Shown piece after piece: positions 12,247-19,090 of a stretch of 19,090 nt of DNA. Numbering within the stretch: position 1 is the stretch's first letter; every line of letters begins with the position of its first letter. The position numbers and the translations under genes are program-made. The stretch covers positions 1-19,090 of the forward strand of contig JAEZDR010000142.1 of NCBI GenBank assembly GCA_023433265.1, read 5' to 3'. This DNA comes from Bacteroidota bacterium. Lineage in GTDB: Bacteria; Bacteroidota; Bacteroidia; Chitinophagales; Chitinophagaceae. The notes beneath the pieces were generated by a model that saw only the letters and a list, made by a program, of their open reading frames with translations, did not search any database and was not told where the DNA came from.

Positions 12247-14181
12247 ATGGAAATTTTGCCCGGTGAGCTTTTAAAGCAGATTCATGTTCCCGACGACCTG
12301 AAAAAGCTGTCGAAGGAACAACTACACCAGGTTTGTGACGAACTGAGGCAGTACATAATTGACGTCGTGAGTGTTCACGGCGGGCATTTTGCTGCCAGCC
12401 TTGGTGTGGTAGAGCTTACCGTGGCTTTACATTACGTTTATAACACCCCTTACGACCAATTGGTTTGGGATGTAGGCCACCAGGCCTACGGCCATAAAAT
12501 ACTCACCGGAAGGCGCGACAATTTTGTTTCGAACAGGAAGTACAAGGGAATAAGCGGCTTCCCAAAACGTTCAGAAAGCGAATACGACACTTTTGGGGTA
12601 GGCCACTCTTCCACTTCCATCAGTGCAGCCCTCGGAATGGCGATTGCAGCCAAGTACAAAAACGAGAACCGGAAGTCGGTGGCCATCATTGGCGATGGGG
12701 CTCTTACCGCAGGAATGGCCTTTGAAGCAATGAACCATGCCGGCGTTGCTGATGCCGATATGTTAGTGGTGCTCAACGACAATTGCATGAGCATCGACCC
12801 GAATGTTGGCGCTCTCAAGGAATATCTTACTGACATTACTACTTCCGAAACTTATAACAGGTTCAGGGATGATGTTTGGAAGCTGCTCGGTAAGCTACCG
12901 GTAGGAAAGAACTTTACCCGCGAGATGGCGAGTAAAATGGAAGCAAGCTTCAAAGGAATGGTGAGCAAGAGCTCTAATCTATTTGAGTCGTTGAATATCA
13001 GGTACTTCGGCCCTATTGACGGGCATAATATTACCAAACTCGTTGATACACTTCACGACCTGCGGAAGATACCCGGCCCCAAACTGTTACACATTGTAAC
13101 TGTGAAAGGAAAGGGATATTCGCTTGCAGAAAAAGATCAGACCAAATGGCACGCGCCTGGATTATTTGATAAGATTACCGGTGAAATCTATAAAAAGAGC
13201 CACCCTACGCCGCAACCTCCTAAATACCAGGATGTTTTTGGCTGGACCATGATTGAGTTGGCTGAACTGAACGACAAGGTAATGGGTGTAACCCCTGCTA
13301 TGCCGAGCGGCTGTTCACTCAAGTTTATGATGGAAAAGATGCCACACAGGGCCTTTGATGTGGGCATTTGCGAGCAGCATGCTGCCACCTTAAGCGCTGG
13401 CCTTGCCACACAAGGCCTGCGGGTGTTCTGTAACATCTATTCATCCTTTATGCAAAGGGCTTTTGACCAGGTGGTACACGACATTGCTATCCAAAAATTA
13501 CCGGTTACCCTTTGCCTCGACAGGGCGGGACTGGTAGGTGAAGATGGCCCTACCCACCACGGCGCATACGATATAGCCTACTTCAGGTGCATTCCAAATA
13601 TGATTATCAGCTCGCCTATGAACGAGCAGGAGTTGAGAAACCTCATGTACACTTCGCAACTGGAAAGCACAGAACTTCCTTTTGTCATCCGCTATCCACG
13701 CGGCGAAGGTGTGATGCCTGACTGGAAAAAGCCTCTTGAAGCGATTGAAATAGGAAAAGGAAGGAAAATAAAGGACGGAAGGGATGTTGCTATCCTCACC
13801 TTCGGCCATCCCGGCAATTTTGCCACAACGGCTATCAGGGAACTGAGGACCATGGGCATAGATCCGGCCCACTACGATATGCGGTTTGTAAAACCGCTGG
13901 ACGAGGCTTTGCTTCACGAAGTTTTTACCACCTACGACAAGGTGATAACCGTAGAAGATGGTACCATCAAAGGCGGCTTTGGCAGTGCAATCCTTGAGTT
14001 TATGGCAGCTCAGGGATACAAAGCTGATGTGAAAATGCTGGGAATTCCTGACAGGATCGTAGAACATGGTACCTTAAGAGAACTTCACAGGGAATGTGAA
14101 TACGATGCTCAGGCTATTGCGGATGCCGTTAAAGACATGGTAGCTGATAAAATAAATATTTCGAGCCTGATTGCCGGATAG
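12247..14181 (+). CDS. dxs: 1-deoxy-D-xylulose-5-phosphate synthase
   Basis: This 644-residue thiamine-diphosphate enzyme joins pyruvate and glyceraldehyde 3-phosphate. It is the first step of the MEP route to isoprenoids. It has HGGHFAASLGVVELTVALH (44-62), DVGHQAYGHKILTGR (75-89), and the TPP/Mg motif GDGALT (149-154) closed by NDNCMSI (177-183). It also has KGKGYSLAEKD (287-297), the catalytic Glu376 in DVGICEQHA, DRAGLVGEDGPTHHG (425-439) and a transketolase C-terminal domain (EDGTIKGGFGSA). Length is normal. The start has a possible -7 box TATTTTTA at 12221-12228, and the gene diverges from the histidine kinase. It is followed 21 bases later by the HD-domain gene and appears to head the operon through 17562. 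Confidence 0.96.
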   Translation: MEILPGELLKQIHVPDDLKKLSKEQLHQVCDELRQYIIDVVSVHGGHFAASLGVVELTVALHYVYNTPYDQLVWDVGHQAYGHKILTGRRDNFVSNRKYKGISGFPKRSESEYDTFGVGHSSTSISAALGMAIAAKYKNENRKSVAIIGDGALTAGMAFEAMNHAGVADADMLVVLNDNCMSIDPNVGALKEYLTDITTSETYNRFRDDVWKLLGKLPVGKNFTREMASKMEASFKGMVSKSSNLFESLNIRYFGPIDGHNITKLVDTLHDLRKIPGPKLLHIVTVKGKGYSLAEKDQTKWHAPGLFDKITGEIYKKSHPTPQPPKYQDVFGWTMIELAELNDKVMGVTPAMPSGCSLKFMMEKMPHRAFDVGICEQHAATLSAGLATQGLRVFCNIYSSFMQRAFDQVVHDIAIQKLPVTLCLDRAGLVGEDGPTHHGAYDIAYFRCIPNMIISSPMNEQELRNLMYTSQLESTELPFVIRYPRGEGVMPDWKKPLEAIEIGKGRKIKDGRDVAILTFGHPGNFATTAIRELRTMGIDPAHYDMRFVKPLDEALLHEVFTTYDKVITVEDGTIKGGFGSAILEFMAAQGYKADVKMLGIPDRIVEHGTLRELHRECEYDAQAIADAVKDMVADKINISSLIAG

Positions 14182-14202
14182 GCAAACGCGACCCTAAACC
14201 TG

Positions 14203-15414
14203 ATGCCCGAGAAGAAAAGGAAGATAATCAACGACCCCGTTTACGGTTTCATTACCATTAATGACGAACTGGTTTTCGACATCATTGGGCACCCCTACTA
14301 CCAAAGGTTGAGGCGCATTTACCAGATGGCACTTGCCAAGCTGGTTTATCCCGGCGCTGTACATACCCGGCTGCATCATTCATTGGGCGCTTATCACTTG
14401 ATGTGCAATGCAGTTAACGAGCTGCGTGCAAAGGGTTTTGAAGTTACTCACGAAGAAGAGGTGGCCGTTAAAGCTGCAATTCTGCTGCACGATGTAGGGC
14501 ATGGCCCATTCTCGCATGCACTGGAGAATGTACTGCTACCGGGCATACATCACGAGGAATTAAGCCTCATGATTATGCAGGAAATGAACCGCGAATTCAA
14601 TGGCAGGCTGGACCTGGCCATTAGCATATTTACCGACAACTTCCCTAAAAGTTTCCTCCACCAGCTGGTGAGTGGACAATTGGACGTAGACCGCATGGAT
14701 TACCTTACCCGCGACAGCTTCTTTACAGGTGTTTCGGAAGGTGTAATTGGTTATGACCGCATCTTAAAAATGCTGACGGTTAAAGATAACAACCTGCTGA
14801 TTGAAGAAAAAGGCATTTACAGCGTAGAAAAGTTCCTTGTTGCGCGCAGGCAGATGTACTGGCAGGTTTACCTGCATAAAACAGTGCTGGCAGCAGAGAA
14901 AATGCTGGTCAATATCATCAGGCGGGTACAGGAACTTTACCCCACTGCGGGCGATACCTTGAAGACAGGTTCTTCGCTCGACTATTTCTTTGCTTCTCCC
15001 CCACAAAAGATGACTATAGAAGCGCTTGCTCACTTTTGCGACCTTGATGATGCAGATGTGATGTTTTCCATCAAACGGTGGAGCAGGCATAGTGATAAGG
15101 TTTTAAGCCTTCTTTGTACAAAACTCCTTAACAGGCAACTCCTCAAATGCCGCATTACGGCCACGCAACATCCTGCATTGATAAAAGATCAACTAAATGT
15201 TGTGATGCAGGAGTTAAACCTCACCGAACAAGAGGCATCTTACCTTGTGTTTGGCGGCGAAGCCACCAATACAATGTATAGGATAGAGGATGAAAAGATA
15301 AATATCCTGTTTAAGGATGGTACGGTAAGGGATATTTCGGCGGTAGACAATCCGCTTATCCATCAAACTCTTTCAAGCCAGGTAAAAAAATTCTACATTT
15401 GTTCGCTATATTAG
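14203..15414 (+). CDS. HD-domain phosphohydrolase (SAMHD1/dGTPase-like)
   Basis: This 403-residue cytosolic protein opens with INDPVYGFITIND, typical of the YdhJ-like HD superfamily of Bacteroidota and Firmicutes. The metal ligands form the H...HD...D pattern: His59 in RLHHSLG, His96-Asp97 in LLHDVGHGPFSHALE, and Asp161 in GQLDVDRMDYLTRDS. RLRRIYQMA (35-43) resembles the substrate-binding helix of dNTPases. Family members hydrolyse dNTPs or other phosphoesters; the substrate here is not determined. It lies 21 bases after dxs and 56 bases before lpxD. An HD protein directly before lpxD is a recurrent arrangement in Bacteroidota (from memory), perhaps simple conservation of gene order. A TACATTTG box at 15394-15401 near its 3' end might give lpxD an extra promoter. 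Confidence 0.9.
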   Translation: MPEKKRKIINDPVYGFITINDELVFDIIGHPYYQRLRRIYQMALAKLVYPGAVHTRLHHSLGAYHLMCNAVNELRAKGFEVTHEEEVAVKAAILLHDVGHGPFSHALENVLLPGIHHEELSLMIMQEMNREFNGRLDLAISIFTDNFPKSFLHQLVSGQLDVDRMDYLTRDSFFTGVSEGVIGYDRILKMLTVKDNNLLIEEKGIYSVEKFLVARRQMYWQVYLHKTVLAAEKMLVNIIRRVQELYPTAGDTLKTGSSLDYFFASPPQKMTIEALAHFCDLDDADVMFSIKRWSRHSDKVLSLLCTKLLNRQLLKCRITATQHPALIKDQLNVVMQELNLTEQEASYLVFGGEATNTMYRIEDEKINILFKDGTVRDISAVDNPLIHQTLSSQVKKFYICSLY

Positions 15415-15470
15415 TATAAGACCGGCATCCTGAATAATGTACGAACAACCATTTTGTTGATATAAGATAT

Positions 15471-16529
15471 ATGCATTTCACTGCAGCACAAATAGCAACT
15501 ATAGTAAACGGAAGGGTTGAAGGAGACGCGTCGGTGAAAGTGGCATCTTTCGGTAAAATAGAAGAAGCAAGTGCTGGTCAGCTTACTTTTCTTGCTAATC
15601 CCAAATACGAAGAATATTTATATACCACTGATGCTTCAGTGGTGGTTATCAACGAACAGTTTGAACTGAAGCAGCCTGTAAAGGCTACCTTAATAAGGGT
15701 AACAAATGCCTACTCATCCTTTGCAGTGTTACTCGAAACCTACCAACAGATTAAATCTGATAGCCTTACGGGTATAGAACAGCCTTCTTTTATTTCGCCA
15801 TCGGCAGTAATTGGTAAAAACGCCTATATAGGCGCATTTGCCTATATAGCAGATGGAGCCGTATTAGGCGACAATGTAAAGGTGTATCCAAATGCATATG
15901 TTGGAAGCAACGTAAGGATTGGCGACAACAGCACTTTGTTTCCAGGCGTTTACGTTTACCATAACTGCATCATCGGCAAGCATGTGTACATACATTCCGG
16001 TACAGTAATCGGTAGCGATGGTTTCGGCTTTGCGCCGCAGCAGGATGGTAGCTTCAAAAAGATACCGCAGCTTGGTAATGTTGTTATTGAAGATTATGTT
16101 GAAATTGGTTCCAATGCTACTATCGATCGTGCTACACTGGGGTCAACGGTTGTAAAAAGTGGTTCCAAGCTGGACAACCTCATACAAATCGGCCATAACG
16201 TAGAAGTTGGAAACAATAGCATCATAGCCGCACAGGCAGGTGTAAGCGGAAGTACGAAGATTGGTAACAATGTTATGATTGGCGGGCAGGCGGGCATTGT
16301 AGGCCATATCAGTATTGCTGATGGCTCTAAAATCAACGCCCAGAGCGGGGTAAGCAAAACCATCAAAAACCCTCATACAACTGTTACAGGTTCACCGGCC
16401 TTTGAGTATGGCAGCGCTTTGAGGAGCCAGGCCGTTAGCCGTAACCTGCCTGAGCTGGAGAAGCGCGTAGCAGAACTGGAAAAACTCATCAACCAACTAC
16501 TGTCTGAAAGAATTGACTTCCAGGAATAA
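15471..16529 (+). CDS. lpxD: UDP-3-O-acylglucosamine N-acyltransferase
   Basis: LpxD adds the second 3-hydroxyacyl chain from acyl-ACP to UDP-3-O-acyl-glucosamine in lipid A synthesis. The 352-residue protein has an N-terminal uridine-binding domain (1-100, with GQLTFLANPKYEEYL). A left-handed beta helix of hexapeptide repeats follows at about 107-290 (SAVIGKNAYIGAFAYI, GDNVKVYPNAYVGSNVRIG and others). The catalytic His242 lies in LDNLIQIGHNVEVG, matching His239 of the E. coli enzyme. A C-terminal helix/coiled coil (about 326-346, LPELEKRVAELEKLINQL) completes it. In many Bacteroidota lpxD is followed by a fused lpxC-fabZ and lpxA. Here tadA follows after 20 bases, so the rest of the lipid A genes must be elsewhere. 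It shows that the organism makes lipid A and has an outer membrane. Confidence 0.95.
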   Translation: MHFTAAQIATIVNGRVEGDASVKVASFGKIEEASAGQLTFLANPKYEEYLYTTDASVVVINEQFELKQPVKATLIRVTNAYSSFAVLLETYQQIKSDSLTGIEQPSFISPSAVIGKNAYIGAFAYIADGAVLGDNVKVYPNAYVGSNVRIGDNSTLFPGVYVYHNCIIGKHVYIHSGTVIGSDGFGFAPQQDGSFKKIPQLGNVVIEDYVEIGSNATIDRATLGSTVVKSGSKLDNLIQIGHNVEVGNNSIIAAQAGVSGSTKIGNNVMIGGQAGIVGHISIADGSKINAQSGVSKTIKNPHTTVTGSPAFEYGSALRSQAVSRNLPELEKRVAELEKLINQLLSERIDFQE

Positions 16530-16549
16530 CCCCAGCCCAATATCCCGGA

Positions 16550-17011
16550 ATGGTTTTTAGCCACGAATATTTTATGCACGAAGCGCTGAAAGAAGCGCAC
16601 AAAGCCTTTGAAGCCGATGAAGTGCCTGTGGGTGCTGTACTTGTCATCAACAACAAAATAATAGCAAGAGGTCACAACCAGGTGGAGTTATTGAACGACG
16701 CAACCGCACACGCCGAAATGCTGGCGGTAACGGCTGCTTTTAGTCACCTTGGATCTAAATACCTGCCTGAAGCAAGCCTTTATGTAACCGTCGAACCCTG
16801 CCTCATGTGTTGCGGTGTCCTTTACTGGGGTAAGATCGGAACCATTGTGTACGGGGCCACCGACGAAAAGAATGGCTACCGCCGGTGGACAAAGCGCGAG
16901 GACCCGCTGGAAGAAGTAAGTCCCTTTCACCCAAAAGCACATGTTATAAGAGGTGTGCTTGCCGATGAGTGCGCAGCAATAATGAAGGAATTCTTTAGGC
17001 AAAAAAGATAG
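16550..17011 (+). CDS. tadA: tRNA-adenosine(34) deaminase
   Basis: This 153-residue zinc deaminase converts wobble A34 of tRNA-Arg(ACG) to inosine. The catalytic zinc site is HAEM (His54, proton-shuttle Glu56) with PCLMC (Cys84, Cys87). PVGAVLV (26-32) and RGHNQVE (40-46) are standard for TadA. EYFMHEAL at the start matches the N-terminal helix of the family. Length is normal. Similar cytidine/guanine deaminases share the fold, but NDATAHAEM and the C-terminal FHPKAHVIRGVLADECAAIMKEFF fit TadA best. It lies 20 bases after lpxD, with the next gene 35 bases downstream. It is probably cotranscribed with the dxs operon. Confidence 0.93.
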   Translation: MVFSHEYFMHEALKEAHKAFEADEVPVGAVLVINNKIIARGHNQVELLNDATAHAEMLAVTAAFSHLGSKYLPEASLYVTVEPCLMCCGVLYWGKIGTIVYGATDEKNGYRRWTKREDPLEEVSPFHPKAHVIRGVLADECAAIMKEFFRQKR

Positions 17012-17046
17012 CAATTCTTATTTTAGGTTTCTAAAACCAATTGCAC

Positions 17047-17562
17047 ATGAAGTCTATAAGCACCGAAATTAAGTATGCCGTCATCTTTACTATCGCCAGC
17101 ATTGCCTGGCAGGCACTAGGAAAAGCCCTCGGCTTTCATGACGAAAAAATAGCCAGCCAGTTAGTTTTTACCAGTGGTTTCTTTGTTGTTGCCATCGCTA
17201 TTTACGTAATGGCATTGCTTGCCAAACGTAAACAACTGGGAGGCTACGCCACCTATGGCCAGTTGTTTCTAAGTGGAACGCTGCTGGGAGTTTTCGTGGC
17301 TATCCTTTCGCCCATAGCCACTTATTTGTTGCTGGAAGTTATCAGCCCCAACTATTTGCAAAACCTCTCTGCTTATGCCGTTCAGCAAGGCGAGGCTACG
17401 CCTGAGATAGCGGCCACCATGTTTACCTTAAAATCCTATATCATACAGGGTGTGGTGGGAGCAGTTTTTGCCGGATTAATAACGAGTGCGGTGTTAAGCC
17501 TGTTTATCAAGCGCACGGCACCGGTACGAAAAGAATCAATAGCTGGAACTTTCCAGGACTAA
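17047..17562 (+). CDS. DUF4199-like integral membrane protein
   Basis: This 171-residue inner-membrane protein has four hydrophobic helices (about 8-25, 38-60, 72-98 and 133-155) and short polar ends. The pattern, including a first helix with YAVIFTIASIAWQ, a loop and an Ala/Gly-rich last helix (GVVGAVFAGLITSAV), resembles the DUF4199 family, which is common in Bacteroidota and has no known function. I assign it from memory of the general pattern, not from a strict motif. I start at ATG 17047; a TTG at 17041 would add two residues. It is the last gene of the dxs operon, 35 bases after tadA, and ends at a hairpin terminator. Confidence 0.75.
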   Translation: MKSISTEIKYAVIFTIASIAWQALGKALGFHDEKIASQLVFTSGFFVVAIAIYVMALLAKRKQLGGYATYGQLFLSGTLLGVFVAILSPIATYLLLEVISPNYLQNLSAYAVQQGEATPEIAATMFTLKSYIIQGVVGAVFAGLITSAVLSLFIKRTAPVRKESIAGTFQD

Positions 17563-17581
17563 TTAAGCGGAATGCTATAAT

Positions 17582-17619
17582 AAACCGGTCAGCAATGGGT
17601 AATAGCTCACCGGTTTTGC
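17582..17619. terminator. terminator between the DUF4199 gene and the convergent lipoprotein gene
   Basis: AAACCGGT (17582-17589) pairs with ACCGGTTT (17609-17616), eight pairs with a 19-base loop. It runs into TTTTGCTTTAT on the plus strand. On the minus strand the following tract (ATTATA) is weaker, so it serves mainly the plus-strand operon and perhaps both. Confidence 0.65.
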
Positions 17620-17624
17620 TTTAT

Positions 17625-18236
17625 CTATTGCACAGTTGATGAATCAGGCGCAACAAAGCCTTTCAGCCTTGTTATTTGTTCCCTTACATCTTTCACAGTA
17701 TAAAAGCGAAACACTTCGGTGTTTATGGAGTACTTAGATTCATCTAGTTGCTTTGGCAGGCTGTTGAAAGGCCCCACTACTAAAACGTCCTGCGATGATG
17801 TGAGCTTTACCAGCCTGCCGGGTTCCAGCATAAAGTTCTGGTTGGCTGCATTGATGTTTCTGCCGATCACAAGCAGTTCCAGTGAATCTATTACCTGCTT
17901 TAATCTTTGCTGCGTCATGGTTTGCTGTTCAGTAGCGCCCTGGTTCAGCCATTGCCTGCTCCCTACGAGAGTATCAGTTTTGAGGTTCCAGGCGTAGTAA
18001 CCTTCACCATCGGGGGTCGCCTCGTAGGTTTGATTGCCTACGGTAGCTTTTAACGGTTGGGAGGCGTTTAGTTCCAGCTCTTTTTCCAGGTAGTTCCTGT
18101 TGGGTCTGATCGTTATTTCGTTGCCGGCAGAAGCTTTTTCCAGCTCCCCGTTTGCAAAGATTTTTATCCGGGTAGATTTGCTGTTGCAGCCGGCAAGCAG
18201 CAAGCTGATAAGGATGAGGGTTAGAAAGTTTTTCAT
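17625..18236 (-). CDS. outer- or inner-membrane lipoprotein of unknown function
   Basis: This 203-residue protein has a clear lipoprotein signal, MKNFLTLILISLLLAGC, with lipobox LLAGC and modified Cys17. The mature part begins NSKSTRIKIFANGELEKASAG and looks like a beta-rich domain (about 20-90: KIFANGELE, TIRPNR, LKATVGNQTYEATP, YYAWNLKTD). A Gln-rich helix follows (QQTMTQQRLKQVIDSLELL). A second strand-rich part (FMLEPGRLVKLTSSQDVLVVGPFNSLP) and a polar tail complete it. I recognise no family. The first part could be a carbohydrate- or peptide-binding beta sandwich, which is only a shape impression. It lies 50 bases downstream of sod on the same strand, and the sod terminator occupies its leader, with seven T residues running up to its ATG. 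That suggests separate or attenuated expression. Confidence 0.85.
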   Translation of the reverse strand: MKNFLTLILISLLLAGCNSKSTRIKIFANGELEKASAGNEITIRPNRNYLEKELELNASQPLKATVGNQTYEATPDGEGYYAWNLKTDTLVGSRQWLNQGATEQQTMTQQRLKQVIDSLELLVIGRNINAANQNFMLEPGRLVKLTSSQDVLVVGPFNSLPKQLDESKYSINTEVFRFYTVKDVREQITRLKGFVAPDSSTVQ

Positions 18237-18266
18237 AAAAAAACCCGCCCGTTTTTGGTGGGCGGG
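18237..18266 (-). terminator. strong terminator after superoxide dismutase
   Basis: On the minus strand CCCGCCC pairs with GGGCGGG in seven G-C pairs around a nine-base loop. Seven T residues follow (18243-18237). The next base starts the ATG of the lipoprotein gene, so the terminator fills that gene's leader. Confidence 0.8.
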
Positions 18267-18270
18267 TGTA

Positions 18271-18278
18271 CAAAAGTA
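18271..18278 (-). promoter_or_regulatory. putative -7 box of the lipoprotein gene
   Basis: TACTTTTG is an exact TAnnTTTG match located just after the sod stop codon and before the sod terminator stem. Transcripts from it would begin close to or inside the hairpin. Confidence 0.35.
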
Positions 18279-18286
18279 TTATAGAA

Positions 18287-18901
18287 TTACTTCTTGTGCT
18301 TCCCTTCAGCAAAACGCTCAGCCACTTTAGCCCAGCTTACCACATTCCAGAAGTTAGCAAGGTATTCAGGTCTGCGGTTTTGGTACTTCAGGTAGTACGC
18401 ATGTTCCCAAACATCCACACCCAGTATGGGAGTTCCTTTCACTTCAGCAACATCCATCAACGGGTTGTCCTGGTTAGGTGTAGAGGTTACCTCCAGTTTG
18501 CCATCCTTCATTATCAGCCAGGCCCAGCCACTCCCGAAGCGGGTGGTAGCGGCAGTGTTGAACTTTTCTTTAAATGCATCAAAGGAGCCGAAGGCGCTGT
18601 TGATGGCTTCACCAAGTTCACCTGTTGGTGTTGCTCCCGCATGAGGGGCCATGGTTTCCCAGAAAAAGGTATGGTTCCAATGGCCACCACCGTTGTTGCG
18701 TACGGCAGGCGGTAATTTGCTAATGCCCGACATCAGTTCCTCGAGGCTTTTGTTCTCGTTTTCTGTGCCTGCAAGGGCTTTATTCAGGTTATCTACATAA
18801 GCCTGGTGGTGCTTACCATGGTGTATTTCCATAGTTTGCTTATCAATATAAGGCTCTAGTGCATCATGATTGTACGGTAGTGCAGGTAATGTAAATGCCA
18901 T
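18287..18901 (-). CDS. sodA: superoxide dismutase, Fe/Mn family (Mn-type features)
   Basis: This 204-residue cytosolic enzyme turns superoxide into peroxide and oxygen. The metal ligands are His27 (IHHGKHHQAYV), His77 (GGGHWNHTFFW), Asp163 and His167 (DVWEHAYYLKYQNRRPEY). GGGH before the second ligand and Gln144 in NQDNPL are typical of Mn enzymes such as E. coli SodA. Fe enzymes usually have AAQxWNH and lack that Gln. Cambialistic use of either metal cannot be excluded. No signal peptide is present, so it acts in the cytoplasm. A consensus -7 box (TAAATTTG, 18943-18936) lies 34 bases upstream. A strong terminator follows the stop. Confidence 0.95.
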   Translation of the reverse strand: MAFTLPALPYNHDALEPYIDKQTMEIHHGKHHQAYVDNLNKALAGTENENKSLEELMSGISKLPPAVRNNGGGHWNHTFFWETMAPHAGATPTGELGEAINSAFGSFDAFKEKFNTAATTRFGSGWAWLIMKDGKLEVTSTPNQDNPLMDVAEVKGTPILGVDVWEHAYYLKYQNRRPEYLANFWNVVSWAKVAERFAEGKHKK

Positions 18902-18935
18902 GGTATTAAGTTTTAATTGTTTTAATGACGGGTTG

Positions 18936-18943
18936 CAAATTTA
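18936..18943 (-). promoter_or_regulatory. putative -7 box of the superoxide dismutase gene
   Basis: TAAATTTG then C on the minus strand matches TAnnTTTG exactly and lies 34 bases before the sod ATG. This gives a conventional short leader, longer than those of the glycosyltransferase and SMR genes. No clear -33 TTG is visible. Confidence 0.5.
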
Positions 18944-19032
18944 CCACTATATCATGAAAAGAATGAATATATCTAAGGTTGACGGCTGTTTGCCGGTGGC
19001 ACCGGCCATCGAAAATGAAGGAATATTATTGC

Positions 19033-19090
19033 TTATAGTCTTCGCCATTTTTCTTTGACACGTTTATCATGGTGCCATCCGTCATTCATC
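19033..19090 (-). CDS. possible C-terminal end of a gene cut by the window edge
   Basis: A minus-strand frame open at the window edge ends at TAA 19035-19033 and reads NDGWHHDKRVKEKWRRL at its end. The basic, Trp-containing tail looks like a real protein C-terminus and lies upstream of sod on the same strand. It is too short to identify. The strand is opposite to a 34-codon chance frame at 18954-19058, and only one of the two is likely to be real. Confidence 0.3.
   Translation of the reverse strand, partial: MNDGWHHDKRVKEKWRRL

Noticed and set aside
18954..19058. 34-codon plus-strand frame with a hydrophobic end, divergent from sod
   Set aside because: It has no promoter or ribosome signal, overlaps a more protein-like minus-strand C-terminus, and contains a GCCGGT/ACCGGC dyad that could explain its sequence otherwise.

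Overview
The window looks like chromosomal DNA from a member of the Bacteroidota, most likely a Chitinophagaceae-type organism (family level is an inference). Reasons: a gldC gliding-motility gene, a LytS-type kinase with a LytTR regulator, a DUF4199-type membrane protein, an HD phosphohydrolase placed directly before lpxD, almost no Shine-Dalgarno sequences, and repeated promoter boxes of the form TAnnTTTG or TAnnTTTA close to start codons. The stretch is gene-dense. No gap exceeds about 200 bases, and I see no tRNA, rRNA, insertion sequence or CRISPR array.

Layout. Positions 186-838 (+) hold an overlapping antitoxin / PIN-domain toxin pair, the most clearly accessory part. Positions 1000-5246 (-) hold, in transcription order, tyrosine phenol-lyase, a GT-B-like glycosyltransferase, gldC and hemL (tetrapyrrole synthesis). 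Diverging from tyrosine phenol-lyase across 114 bp is a tryptophanase (5361-6788, +), so two paralogous PLP beta-eliminating lyases sit back to back. Next on the plus strand are dnaX (6928-8742), a Gdx/SugE-like SMR exporter (8766-9092) and an unrecognised secreted protein (9293-10192). This group ends in a bidirectional terminator against a LytTR response regulator and its histidine kinase (10259-12068, -).

Positions 12247-17562 (+) form a probable housekeeping operon: dxs (isoprenoid precursors), an HD-domain phosphohydrolase, lpxD (lipid A), tadA (tRNA wobble inosine) and a DUF4199-like membrane protein. It converges on a lipoprotein gene (17625-18236, -), which lies downstream of a Mn-type superoxide dismutase (18287-18901, -). 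A possible C-terminal fragment of another minus-strand gene touches the right edge.

Most genes are ordinary chromosomal genes. I did not find an obviously new multi-gene system. The points most worth checking are: the divergent TPL/tryptophanase pair, with a 22-codon leader ORF whose stop overlaps the tnaA start; a possible dnaX gamma/tau frameshift site at an A6 run just after domain III; a 12-bp GNRA-capped hairpin after tpl; a sod terminator that occupies the leader of the next gene; and -7 promoter boxes only a few bases from several start codons, which suggests leaderless or very short-leader mRNAs.
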